From: Taxillus chinensis
Taxonomy: Eukaryota; Streptophyta; Magnoliopsida; Santalales; Loranthaceae
Length of the DNA: 64,000 nucleotides
Reading direction: 5' to 3'
Assembly: GCA_023512835.1 (NCBI GenBank)
Contig: CM042092.1
Location: 40,256,258-40,320,257, forward strand
The notes beneath the pieces are model-generated. The model had not been told where the DNA came from. It made no database searches and saw only the letters and a list, made by a program, of their open reading frames with translations. The position numbers were made by a program, and so were the translations under genes. Positions 21,619-33,664 of the stretch are shown here, piece by piece. The number at the start of each line of letters is the position of its first letter. The first letter of the stretch is position 1.

Positions 21619-24600
21619 TCTATAGGAAATTTATAACTACTATGAAGTACGCCGCATTCAGCGAACCACGTACAACAAGTGTACTTAAAGACACGAGTCT
21701 TTTAATTTGAAATTAAAACAAATATGTGATTTATCCATTTTGATAGTTTCGTAACCTTGTCCTATATTCCTTATTTCAAAAAGTGTATTAGACGTTGTGT
21801 AGGAAATATATCACCACCGTAGAGTACGTCGCATTCTGCGAACCCTGTACAACAAGTGTACTTAAAGACACAAGTCTTTTAATTTGTAATTAAAACAAAT
21901 ATGTGATTTATCCATTTTGATAGATTTTGTGACCTCGTCAAGTGTTCCTTATTTCGAAGAGTGTATTAGACTCTGTGTAGGAAATATATCACTACCATGG
22001 AGTACGTTGCATTCTGCGAAGCCTATACAACAAGTGTCCTTAAAGACGCAAGTCTTTTGATTTGTAATTAAAACAAATATGTGGTTTATCCATTTTGATA
22101 GATTTGGTGACCTTGTCATGTATTCCTTATTTCGAAGAGTGTATTAGGTTTTGTGTACGAATTATATCACTACCGTGGAGTTCTTCGTATTCTGCGAACC
22201 CTGTACAACAAGTGCCCTTAAAGACACGAGTCTTTTGATTTTTAATTAAAACAAATATGTGGTTTATCCATTTTGATAGAATTTGTCACCTTGTCTTGTA
22301 TTACTTATTTCGAAGAGTGTATTAGACTCTCTGTAGGAAATTTATCTCAACGATAGAGTACGAAAAGTCCTTAAAGACACAAGTCTTTTGATTTGTAATT
22401 AAAACAAATATGTGGTTTATCCATTTCAATAGATTTTGTGACCTCATCATGTGTTCCTTATTTTGAAGAGTGTATTAGACTGTGTAGGAAATATATCAGT
22501 ACCGTGGAGTACGTTGCATTCTACGTAGCCTATACAACAAGTGTCCTTAAAGACGCAAGTCTTTTGATTTGTAATTGAAACAAATATGTGGTTTATCCAT
22601 TTTTATAGATTTTGTGACCTCATTATGTATTCCTTGTTTCGAAGAGTGTATTAGACTTTATGTACGAAATATATCACTACTATGGAGTACGTCGCATTCT
22701 GTGAACCCTGTACAACAAGTGTCCTTAAAGACACAAGTGTTTTTATTTGTAATTAAAACAAATATGTGGTTTATCCATTTTGATAGATTTGGTGACCTTG
22801 TCATGTATTCCTTATTTCGAAGAGTGTATTAGACTCTGTGTAGGAAATATATCACTACTGTGGAGTTTATCGCGTTTAGCGAACCACGTACAATAAGTGT
22901 CCTTAAAGACACATGCCTTCTATTTTGTAATTAATACAAATACGTGGTCAAACATTTTGATAGAATTTGTGACATCGTCGTGTATTCCTTATTTCAAAGA
23001 GTGTATTAGGCTCTTTGGTGGAAATATATCACTATCGTGGAGTACATCGCATTCAGTGAAGCACGTATAGCATGTGTCCTTAAACACACAATTGTTTTGA
23101 TTTGTAATTAAAACAAATATGGGGTTTATCCATTTTGATATAATTCATGACCTCGTCGGGTATTCCTTATTTCGAAGAGTGTATTTGAGTTAGTATAAGA
23201 AATATATCACAACCGTGTAGCGAACCACGTACAACAAGTGTCCTTAAAGACACAAGTCTTTTGATTCGTAATTTAAACGAATATGTGGTTCATTCGTTTT
23301 GATGGAATTTGAGACCTCAACGTGTATTATGTATTTCGAAGAGTGTGTTAGACACAATGTAGGAAATATATCACCACCGTGGAGTACGTCGCATTCTACA
23401 AACCCGACGAGTATAGAATTTGTAATTAAGACAAATATGTCGTTTATCAATTTTGATAGAATTTGGGACTTCGTTGTGTATTCCTTATTTCAAAGTGTGT
23501 ATTAGACTTAGTATAGGAAATATATCAAAACCGCGGAGTGCGTCCCATTTAGCGAACCACATACAACAAGTGTCCTTAAAGACACAAGTCTTTTGATTCG
23601 TAATTTAAACAAATATGTGGTTTATTCATTTTGATGGAATTTGTGACTTTGTCATGTATTCCTTACTTCAAAGAGTGTATTAGACTTAGTATAGGAAATA
23701 TATCACAACTGTGGAGTTTGTCGTATTCAGAGAACCACGTACAACAAGTGTCCTTAAAGACACAAGTCTTTTCATTCATAATTTAAACAAATATGTGGTT
23801 TATTCATTTTAATGGAATTTGAGACCTCGACGTGTATTCCTTATTTCGAACAGTGTATTAGACACATTAGAGGAAATATATCACTACTGTGGAGTACGTC
23901 CCATTCAGCAAACCCCATACAACAAGTGTCCTGAAAGACACAAGTCTTGTGATTTGTAATTTAGACAAATATGTGGTTTATCCATTTTGATGGAATTTGT
24001 GACTTCGTCGTATATTCCTTATTTCAAAGAGTGTGTTAGACTTAGTGTATAAAATATATCACTATCATGGAGTACGTCGCATTCAGAAACCATGTGCAAC
24101 AAGTGTCCTTAAGGACACAAGTCTTTTAATTGTAATTAAAACAAATATGTGGTTATCAATTTTGATAGAATTTGTGACCTCATTGTGTATTCCTTATTTC
24201 AAAAAGCGTATTAGACTTAGTGTCAGAAATATATCACTATCGTGGAGTACGGTGCATTCCACGAACCACGTAAAACAAGTGTCCTTAAAGACACAAGTCT
24301 TTTGATTTGTAATTAACACAAATATCTGGTCTATCGATTTTGTTAGAATTTGTGACTTCATCGTGTGTTCCTTGTTTCAAAGAGCGTATTTGACTCAGTA
24401 TAGCAAATATGTCACTACCATGGAGTACGTCACATTTAGCGAACCCCATACAACAAGTGTCCTTAAAGACACAAAACTTTTGATTTCTAATTAAGACAAA
24501 TATGTGGTCTATCCATTTTGGTAGAATTTGTGACTTCGTCGTGTATTCCTTATTTCAAAGTGTGTATTAGACTCAGTTTAGGAAATATATCACTACCGTG

Positions 24601-25240
24601 GAGTACGTCGCATTCAGCGAACCACGTATAGCAAGTGTCCTTAAAGACACAAGTCTTTTGATTCGTAAATAAAACAAATATGTGGTTTATACATTTTCAT
24701 GGAATTTGTGACCTCATCATATATTCCTTATTTCGAAGTGGGTATTAGACTTTATGTAGGAAACATATCACTACCATGGAGTACGTCAAATTCAGCGAAC
24801 CACGTACAACAAGTGTACTTAAAGACATAGGTCTTCGTATTTGTAATTAAGACAAATATATGGTTTATCCATTTTGATAGAATTTGTGACTTTGTCGTGT
24901 ATTCCTTATTTCAAAGAGTATGAAATATATCACTATCGTGGAGTATGTTGCATTCAGCGAGCCGCGTAAAAAGTCTTTTGATTCATAATTAAAACAAATA
25001 TGGGCTTTTATATTTTTATGGAATTTGTGACTTCGTCGTGTATTCCTAATTTCGAAGAGTGTATTAGGCTTTTTGTAGGAATTATATCACTACCATGGAG
25101 TACGTCGCATTCCGCGAAGCACGTACAACATGTATCCTTAAAGACACAAGTCTTTTGATTTTTAATTAAAACAAATATGTGCTTTATCCATTTTGACAGA
25201 GTTTGTGACCTCGTCGTTCATTCTTTATTTCAAAGAGTAA
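21619..25240. repeat. 180-bp satellite array, about 20 monomers
   Basis: This is the longest uninterrupted run of the satellite, continuing the 9524-10436 array across the CACTA insertion. Monomers differ by point changes and small deletions; shortened ones lie near 22330, 23400 and 24910. Two sequence classes alternate, one with GATTTGTAATTAAAACAAAT and one with GATTCGTAATTTAAACGAAT. It ends at 25240 where unrelated DNA starts. Confidence 0.95.
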
Positions 25241-26837
25241 GTTGGACCCCATCTTGACCGCATAAGATCACAATCGTACTCGGCGTAGGACCACAAGACA
25301 AATGACCACTTTGGGAGACCTTTAAATGCCCCAAGGCGAGCACTAAGTGATAGAGGATGAAATTGGGAAAACAACGCACTTGACCACACTTAATTCCAAG
25401 AAGAAATGAAAAGGTTATGACAAAAGTATCTATTTTTGGACGAATTTGGGTGGGACGGCCAGTGCGCAACACACTATTTTGCCAATAAATTCCTTAATAC
25501 TTGTTGGAATTGAACAAAGTCAATTGAATTGGTTAGATAACATCTTTATCTTTCATCTCCAACTGGTTTGAGGATAATCTGAGTTCTATGTAATTAACTA
25601 TGAATTTTCGAATCTGACCCCAGAATGCTCACTATGTCATGTATCTTTGAGCGGTGTTTCCTACTTTTCTCCTAAATTACTGATCCTTTTTGAGTAAATC
25701 CAATTTCAGAAGATAGATAATAGAATTTTGACCAAAACACGACCAATTTGGCCTCAATCCGAGCTCTGTGGATAAAGTTATAAATTTTTGAAGTTACCCC
25801 AGAAATCTGCTTTATTTTCCATGAGTCTTGGTTCTTCATATGCATGTTTGTCCCACATTGGCAGTTTTGCTTCTCCTTCGTCCAATATATATACAAATAC
25901 ACTCTCCTTAAACAGCAAGTGAGTACAAGAGACCCATAGAAGCCCAAATAAAGTCGCTAACTAGCGATTGAGCCCACACCTGGAATTTTTTAGGAAACAC
26001 AAAAATCTGAAAATTCGAAAAAATCCAGAAAAACCCCTTTTCAAGTACATTAAATGCTACTAGTGTCTTGCAACTCCCTTTTCGTGAGAATTGAGGAGTC
26101 TCTGAATATTAAATTAAAATGTCCTGGGACTCCTTTTTCAAAGCATGAAAATTGGGAATTATTGTAAATTGCTTCTAATTAATACTTGGAACCGAGAATC
26201 CTATTTTCGAAGTCATTAATTCATTGGAACACCGTAGTTGACTTATGGGGACTGTAAGGCATCCAATTAATACCGAGACGCGGGCTGTCTCCCCTGGGAT
26301 CCCTATAAATAGACTGCCCCAAGAGGCAGAAATGGAGGCATCATTTTTATGAGACAAAAAAAAAAAGAGCTTGCTAGACTAGATTATAAATAGAGGGATA
26401 ATTTTTATCAGGCAAAAAAAAAAAAAAAAAAAAAAAAGAGCTTGCTGGACGTATCATAGAGGAATTATCAGAAGAGAGAGATATTTATTTTCAAAGGAAA
26501 AAGGCATCCAAAATTGCTCTTGTCTTCAAGCGGCTAAAGGGGATATTCTAAACCAAGGAGGAAGCATACTAAAATTGTGGAGACTAAAGGCCTAAAGCAA
26601 GGAAGGGAAGCTACATTTTTCTTTCTAACCTTTGTATTTTCAGGAAAACTTTTTGAAGAAGGAATTTGAAGCTCGGCCGTAAAACCACATAGGTTCTTTC
26701 CTTTAATTTATTCATATTTAAACTATTAAAACTTCTTTTCTCAAATGTTTTGAAGTTAACTCTCATTCCTTTTTTCTTCAAAAATAAAAAAGGACAATCA
26801 ATAGAACACATTTTCTAGAAAAATTGAAACAAGGCCC
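25241..26837 (+). mobile_element. Unclassified LTR-like segment with TATA boxes
   Basis: No coding potential is seen. Two tandem modules contain CTATAAATAGACTG (about 26303) and TTATAAATAGAGGG (about 26378). Each is followed by TTTTTAT, an A tract and GAGCTTGCT, as in a duplicated LTR U3/R promoter on the plus strand. It is bounded by satellite on the left and the Athila LTR on the right. The family is not recognised. A gypsy (Tat-like) LTR is possible. Confidence 0.4.
26300..26445 (+). promoter_or_regulatory. Duplicated TATA-box module
   Basis: Two TATAAATAG boxes about 75 bp apart, each followed by an A tract and AGAGCTTGCT(A/G)GAC. The promoter reading is inferred. Confidence 0.4.
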
Positions 26838-28193
26838 TGATAGCGATATTTCTACCACTAAACTGCAAAGCAATAGCGTCAATGTAGTGTAGCCAATGAC
26901 TGCTCCCATAAGGACAAGGGTTAGGAATCTCTAAAATTCTCACGCGCTAATTGTCTTGGCAATTGATTTTAAAATTTTGATAAATTAATTATTAAATAAA
27001 AGAAAGTAAATTAATTAAATTAAAATTCAGAAAACAATTGATTTAAAATAGAGAGAAGTCAATGGAACAAATGCCCAGGGTTCATGGTTTCACCGATTCC
27101 CAATTTCCTATTCTTGCATTAAACATAATTGGATTAATTCTCTCTTTATCTTTAGGGTGATTTATCCTTTTGCAATCGTTAACTACTTTCATAAGAATAA
27201 CGACGTATTTGAGTCTAGCAACGTCCTACTTTCGTGGTACATTGAGATAGAATCAAACCCATTAAAATCATGTGATAATCAAACAATTTTCCCATTGGGA
27301 TGGCGGTCTACTTTCGTGCGACACAAAGCCCCAATTCTCATTCCGGGGTTCTAATAATTAATTTTCATCTTTTGATCCTTCAATTAATTATTTGATATGT
27401 GCAATTTGTTAAAGTTATTTAAACAAATCACAATAATATTTTCATGCCAGAAAGAGATAAAGAATTAGAGAGAATAATTTTCCAATCACAATATCATTGC
27501 AAAGAATATTCAATTGGGATTGGGCTACTCTTAATCCCCTAGACAAAAAGATTAGCCACACATGGCTGAGAATTTCATACAAATTAAAGAGAAAATTCCT
27601 TACAAATTTACGGGCATAGGAGATAAAACACAGTCGTCACACGCGAATTGCCAATACCCTCTCTTTGATCTTCAAGAAATTGACCATCTTTTCTATTTTC
27701 ACCCTTCTTTCCACCTTCCTTTCTCTCTAAAATGTTTTTAGATTGTCTTTTCTGAGTTTTCTGATGTCAAACCACGGACTGAACTGGTCCTTTTAATGGC
27801 AAATGCATTGCCAAAAATGGTAGAATATTAACAAGAAATAAATAAGAAACCGTCAAGGGCCACGGCCACTAAAAGCTGTGGCCACGGCGATGAGATTCTG
27901 AATGTTTATGAAGGTCGGGGGCCATTAATTTTGCGGCCATGGCAAAAACTTCATCGTGAACAGTAAAAGACGCTTGCCATGGTCAGGCACTGTGTCGCCG
28001 TGGCCTGTGTAAAGTGCTTTTTAGCTGTCCAACATTATTTGATGCCAGGTTTGCCCTTTTCCAACTTTGTTTGGGCCAGAACTGATGAAAACATATAAAC
28101 ACACGAAACACACAAAAAGGAAGCAAAACAACATATATTTTTACAAATGGCATCTAATTATATTAGAATTTGCTATCAAAAATGGGTAAAAGA

Positions 28194-28244
<51 letters not shown>

Positions 28245-28251
28245 GTTCTCA
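26838..28251 (-). mobile_element. Athila-derivative 3' LTR
   Basis: The first 0.6 kb matches 33668-34224 of the 5' LTR. The outer part (27432-28251) has no partner because the 5' LTR is truncated. The end is placed at 28251 by the adjoining polypurine tract. It includes a (TA)n tract at 28196-28242. Confidence 0.75.
28196..28242. repeat. (TA)n microsatellite
   Basis: An uninterrupted TA dinucleotide run of about 46 bp close to the LTR end. Confidence 0.95.
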
Positions 28252-28268
28252 TTAAATTCCCCCACACG
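28252..28268 (-). other. Athila-type polypurine tract
   Basis: Minus strand CGTGTGGGGGAATTTAA. The preceding GCTCGGGGACGAGCAAG context is typical of Athila 3' ends. Confidence 0.75.
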
Positions 28269-29890
28269 TGCCTCTTGCTCGTCCCCGAGCAATGACTAGA
28301 ATAAACACACAATCACACACAAATGGTTGTAAAATAAGAAAACAAAAACACAAATGAGAACATGTTGATCCTAATTACGCAAGCACCATACATTGAGGGG
28401 AAGAAAGCAGAAATAAGTTTAATAAGATTGCCCCCAAATTACCAACTACACTTCCCCCACACTAGGTCAATTAAACATATGTCATCATTGCCAATAAATA
28501 GTGAAGCAACCACGCAAAGTTAAAAAGGTAAAAGCAAGAAGAACTTGCAGCCCTCACAGTGGGAAAGACAAGGCTGCCTCACTCAAGTAATCTCATCTCA
28601 CATCCGTCAACACTCTATTCCACCAAGGGTCTTTAGACCGTTAGGAAGTGCACACAGTCCCTCACTTTAGCGACACAACCAAACAAACCACTAACCCAAT
28701 CGGCCTTTGCCACATGCCATTCGAAAAGGTAACAACAAAAATGATGCTCTCTAATTGAAACAAGACTCATCCGTCGATAGTTGTGACTCTTTCTACAAGA
28801 ATGCAAATTGTCTTTTTTTATTGTACTTTCTTTATTTTGTTGGGATTTTTTTTAGAGAGAATAGAGAGAATATCTTCAACAAAATGAGAGTGAAGAGACA
28901 AGAGAGATATTAATATGGAAAACCAACAGAGTGGGTGATCAAACCATTTCATTGGCAAAAACACTATCTTTGCTTTATAGATCTTTTGTCTCTCTTGTGT
29001 CTGGCTTTCTTTTTCTTTTTTTCGATAGATAAATGGCTTTCTAGAAGAAATAGGAACATCAAACTTATGAGCAACAAAACTAATAGAGCATCAGAGAAGT
29101 AGTACCTTGTAAAGTGACAATATGACTCCAACCCATACCATGCGGACCAATACCAATCACCATAGTACGACATACAATACACTTTCCAAAGCTCATCGAC
29201 CAAGAGGATACACAATAATAAAGGAGGAAACATGGATAATTGTATCGCTCTTAAACATACAGCTCGAAGCAAAAGTAAAGCATTTACCATTTAACGATGT
29301 ATAACATTTCCTAAGTGTTAGCTTAAACAAATGAAAAACATCATTCCATACATAAGGGGAAACGATGGGCAAATCAGAAGACTATCCAATCAAAACCCAT
29401 ATTACACAACAACCCATAACGTATATGCATGCATAAAGAAGAAAAACAAATAACCTCTCCAAGGGTAGTCATAAGGGTCATGCAAGATACATAACAAAAT
29501 ACACAACCTCCCCCACACAGGATAGCACAGTATCCTCACAAGTATAAAAACAGGAAAAGAACAGGGACAGGGAGGGGGGGAAAGAAAAAGAAAGGAAAGA
29601 AAATGTAAACGAGAGGCTAAACAATGGGGGAAGAAGGAGCATCATCGCTCAAACTGTCGTCATCAGAAGGGGAAATAGCAGGGAAAGGACTATCAAGAGG
29701 GTCACCCAACCAAGCAAAGTACTCAAGATAGCAGGAAGTGTGTAGTTGAACGCGATGATTTTGACGATGTTGCTAGCGCATTTGGTAGGACAGATCTGCC
29801 AAAGAAGCACTGGTGGATCGGAAAAATGATCAACATGAGACAGTAGATGGGCCTGCCCGTCCCTGAGACACTGCTGACAAAGTCAAAGAT
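28269..29890 (-). other. Athila 3' non-coding spacer
   Basis: About 1.6 kb between the accessory coding region and the polypurine tract. No conserved reading frame is seen. Confidence 0.6.
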
Positions 29891-29899
29891 CAGCAAAAC

Positions 29900-30860
29900 C
29901 CTGCTCTAAAATGGCCATATTGAACAAAAAACCTGGAGGACGGTTTGGCCATGAACTAAAACTAGGACCAGTAGATGATCGTCCAATAGAAGGTCGATCA
30001 GTAGGATCACCGAATAGTCATATCCTACCATCAGAGAGTGGTGGCGGCACGAAAAGGAATTCCTTTTCAGAGTCAACAGAGATACCCGAATCCAAACATA
30101 AGCAAGTAAAGATGGCTGGAAAAATAAGGGAAGAACTAGCATGATCTGTGGCCTGTAACTCGCTGGGGATACAAGAGGCGACAAGTATGGGATACTGCTG
30201 AAGAATGTCATAAAGAAGCCGGGTAAGCCGAAGCGACATATCACTCAAGTGGGATGTAGGCAGAATGCGGGTAGAGATGAGAGCCTGCCATGCCCGGTTC
30301 TCTTGATGTAGATAATGCCAGGAGAGATGCGTTGGTACTATGGAGGAGGTAACAGTCCACTGGGCCCAAGGGGCAGCAATATAAGAAAGAATATCAGAAA
30401 GCGTGGTGGAAGTAGCATGGCTAGCCTGTAAATCGGCCTCTAAGATCATCGATAGATCATAAATGGAATTAAGACGATCGACAGAGACCACCACTGGACA
30501 TTGTGAACCATGACTTCAAAGGAACCATCGGGCAGTGTGTGTTGATTAACTTTGTTCACGTAGAATTCGCAAACAAGGTGAACAACAGCCTCCATCGAAG
30601 TATAGGCAAATGTGTCCCATCCGAGAGCATGAAGTAGGTCACTCATAGACACCACATCAATAGGTTGTAAGGACTGTTCAGCAATTATAGACATACAAAG
30701 CAAGTCCTGATAAGCTGCCTCAGTCGCAGCAGAGGTGAATCGGTTGTTGGATTGTTTGTGACGTTTAGGACATACCATCCTCAAATGTGGTGGAAGTGGC
30801 TTAAGCTCCAAATCCTTGCCTCTGTTGGCTGCCATTTCCAATGGTTTATCCTGGAGAGGA
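29900..30860 (-). pseudogene. Accessory 'putative plant transposon protein' domain of the Athila derivative
   Basis: The frame starts inside 31315-30446 with NNRFTSAATEAAYQDLL and continues, after a one-base frame change near 30490, in 30494-30018 with RLNSIYDL and ENRAWQALISTRILPTSHL. The latter fits the domain found next to retroelements in many plant genomes and annotated as putative plant transposon protein. Its biochemical role is unknown. After the stop at 30018 the frame appears to continue weakly to about 29900. Its direct fusion to the protease-side region is unusual, because RT and integrase should lie between. Confidence 0.65.
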
Positions 30861-31687
30861 TGGATATGAATTTCTCTTCGTGGCAATGGTGGATTGACAT
30901 CAAGTTCTTTAGCAACTTCTGCAACTACTCCATCGGAGGAGTTAGGACTCTCGTCAAAAATCAGGCACTCTAGCAATGGGTCCTCGAAGTGTAGTGCAGT
31001 TCGTTCTTCCTCCAATAAATTTTCCAAAAGACCGAGGTGGTAACACTCCTCATGTAAGGACAGTTTACTCATAGCTTCGGAAAGGTTAAACTCAATTTTC
31101 TCATCACCGATATGTAAGGTGAGTTCACCCTTCCAACAATCGATAATGACCCCAGTTGTGGCAAGGAAAGGTCTGCCTAGGATTAACGGAATCCGAGCAT
31201 TTTCCTCCATCTCTAAGATCACAAAATCTGTGGGTATATAAAACTTTCCCACTCGTAGTGGAACATCTTCCACTATACCAACTAGATACTTTACCGAATG
31301 ATCAGCCAGCTGCAAAGTAACGGAGGTTGGAGCAAGCTGCCCAAGGTCGAGCTACTCATAAACCGAAAGTGGCATTAAACTGACGTTGGCCCCCAAATCG
31401 CATAAGGCCTTACGGAAGCATTGCTCACCCACCATGCATGGAATAGAAAAGCAACCTGGATCCTTAAGCTTTTGAGGGGATAAGTTTGTAAGCACTACGC
31501 TATATCCCTCGGTTAAGGTCACAATCTCATGCTCCTCATATTTCCGCTTGCTAGAAACAATTTCCTTAATGAATTTATTATACAAGGGCATATTCTCCAA
31601 GGCCTCAAGGAAAGGAATATTGAGATAGAGTTTTTTCAATATCCCTAGAAATCTCTTAAACCGCTGATCCTGCTTTGCATTCACCAA
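30860..31687 (-). pseudogene. Athila-derivative retropepsin and flanking region
   Basis: The frame 31687-31352 has the aspartic protease motif ALCDLGANVSLMP near its end. A stop at 31352 separates it from 31315-30860, which carries PLRVGKFYIPTDFVILEM, PLILGRPFLATTGVIID and LKPLPPHLR. The protease would process the gag polyprotein. The stop is shared with the copies at 43074 and 52415, so it predates their duplication. RT should start shortly after LKPLPPHLR but does not. Confidence 0.85.
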
Positions 31688-33410
31688 CCTTTATGGAAAT
31701 GGGACTAGGGGTTGATAGGAAGATGAAGTAGGAGTTGGTTCATCCTCTTTCTGCTCTCACTATTGTCCTCGGATGCTGCCGGTTGTGGTGGCTTGGTGGG
31801 CTGGTCATCTTTTATGGCAGCATCTATTCCTTCTCTTCCTGTAGCATTTACGGGTCCCTCAACTTATTTCCTATTCCTCAAGGTAATTATGTTGCAGTGT
31901 TCTCTTGGGTTGAGTGGCTGTCCCGGCATATCATTCGAAGAAGTGGTTATCAATTTGTTCAGTTGTTGAACCAATTAAGCCACTTGACTCTCTATCAACT
32001 TATTTTGTGTAGCCAATGTCTCAATGGATGAGTTCACTTGCTTGAATGATTCTGTCAGAGCTTGATTTTGTGTCACTTGCGCTGCAACAAAAGTAGTCAC
32101 AAGGCTCTCCAGCTTAGATAACTGGGATTAGGATTCTGGCTGTTGTTGTGGTGGTTGCCCAAACTGTTGAGGCTGCTGTGGGTTTGATGGACTGGACGAA
32201 AATTGGGTTGCTAATATGATGGTTGGGCAATACCCGGTGGATAAGATGCTATTTGGGTAGGATTTAACACATTTTGGCTTCGGTAAGAGAGGTTTGGATG
32301 GTTCCTCCAATTAGGATTATAGAAATTCTGATTTTGCTAGTTTGTGCCAGCATACTCTACCGTCTCCTACGGAGGAGAAGCTCCAATAATATAGCAAGTT
32401 CCTATCGTATGGTCCGTTGCACTGCAAACTCCACAGCCTAAAACCTGTTCCAGTGCCGTGTTCCCCATTTGATCAATATTCTTTGTAAGAGTTTCTACCC
32501 GGGCAGCCAAGAGGTTTAAAGTATTAACATCATGCTTTTTAGGTTCTGTAGCTCCATTTTTGGGCAAGACTCGTACAGTAGACCACTGCTATGTGTTCAC
32601 GGCTATTTTGTCAATTAAATCCCACCCTTCATCAATGGGTTTTTCCGCCAATGCCCCATTGGCTGCTGCATCCACCATGCCTCTTGCTGAATAATTCAAA
32701 CCTTGATAAAAGGATTGAATTAAGAACCATTTTTCCAAACCGTGATGAGGACATGATATCAATAAGTCCTTGAAGCGTTCCCAAGCATCATATAATGGTT
32801 CAACTTCTGGCTGAAAAAACATTGTGAGCTGATTTCCGATTCCTACAATCTTCCCCAGCAGATAATATTTGGCGAAAAAGGCTTGCAAAAGCTGATCCCA
32901 TGTGGTAATAGTAGGTGGTAGAGCATGGAGCTAAACCTTTGCCTTCCCAGCCAATGAAAAAGGGAAAAATCGCATCAATTTCGCGTCTTCGGTAACCCCA
33001 TTATATTGAAACATTGTGCATTTATCGATGAAGTCCCGGAGATGCATTTTGAGGTCCTCCGTTGATGAACCAACAAACTGGGACTGGCTCACCATGGAAA
33101 TCATTGCTGGTTTTAATTCAAAATTGTTGGCAGCAATCGCGGGTCTTGTTATCCCTGTAGCCATGCCCACTGCCGTGGGTCTAGAATAATCCTTCATTGC
33201 CCGATCATCAACCATTCTTTCCGATCTTGAGGGAGACATGGATATTTGTAATGGCAAAGTACTCGCAACTTCTTCGAGGGAAGTTTTGTCTAAGGGAACA
33301 AGAAAGGGTTCAATGGGTTCTTCCCTGCGCATTTGCCTTAATCTTCTTAGAGTTCGTTCGATTTTAGAATCGTAGGCAACAAGATTATCGTCTCCTGAAT
33401 GGGTCATCAA
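31688..33410 (-). pseudogene. Athila-derivative gag (broken)
   Basis: 33410-32931 carries the N-terminal gag with NNFELKPAMISMV, FVGSSTEDLKMHLRDFIDKC and RFFPFSLAGKAKV. There a TAG replaces the usual Trp. In the same direction 32888-32589 continues with ARGMVDAAANGALAEK. 32567-32367 has a degenerate knuckle-like CGVCSATDH. A Gln- and Asn-rich tail follows to about 31700. Gag would build the particle. The TAG after KAKV is also present in the unit 2 copy (stop at 44654). Confidence 0.88.
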
Positions 33411-33646
33411 CTAATCTACACAGATCAAAAACAAACAAAACCCAAGCACAATACTTAACAATTTGAAGAACAAATAAAATAAAATAAAATAAATGAAATG
33501 AAATAATAATGAAAAGAAAAAAATTCTATATGAATTAAAAATCTATAAAATAAAAATAAAATAAATGAATATATAAATAAACAAACAAAAGTGCCTAGTT
33601 TAATTTGCTATGGTTTGAATCCTAAGTTTCCTAAACAAAACCATTG
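33411..33646 (-). other. Athila 5' leader
   Basis: AT-rich untranslated leader between primer site and gag. It contains AATAAAATAAAATAAATGAA-type low-complexity DNA. Confidence 0.6.
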
Positions 33647-33664
33647 TCCCCAGCAACGGCACCA
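33647..33664 (-). other. Athila primer-binding site (tRNA-Asp type)
   Basis: Minus strand TGGTGCCGTTGCTGGGGA, two changes from the canonical TGGCGCCGTTGCCGGGGA, which is preserved in the unit 2 copy at 45371-45388. Confidence 0.9.

Noticed and set aside
28964..29290. 108-codon minus-strand frame as a membrane protein
   Set aside because: Hydrophobic, low-complexity translation of the Athila 3' spacer, with no recognisable domain.
31735..32031. Plus-strand frames repeated at 43486-43754 and 52827-53033
   Set aside because: They are antisense to the Athila gag-protease linker and are repeated only because the unit is duplicated.
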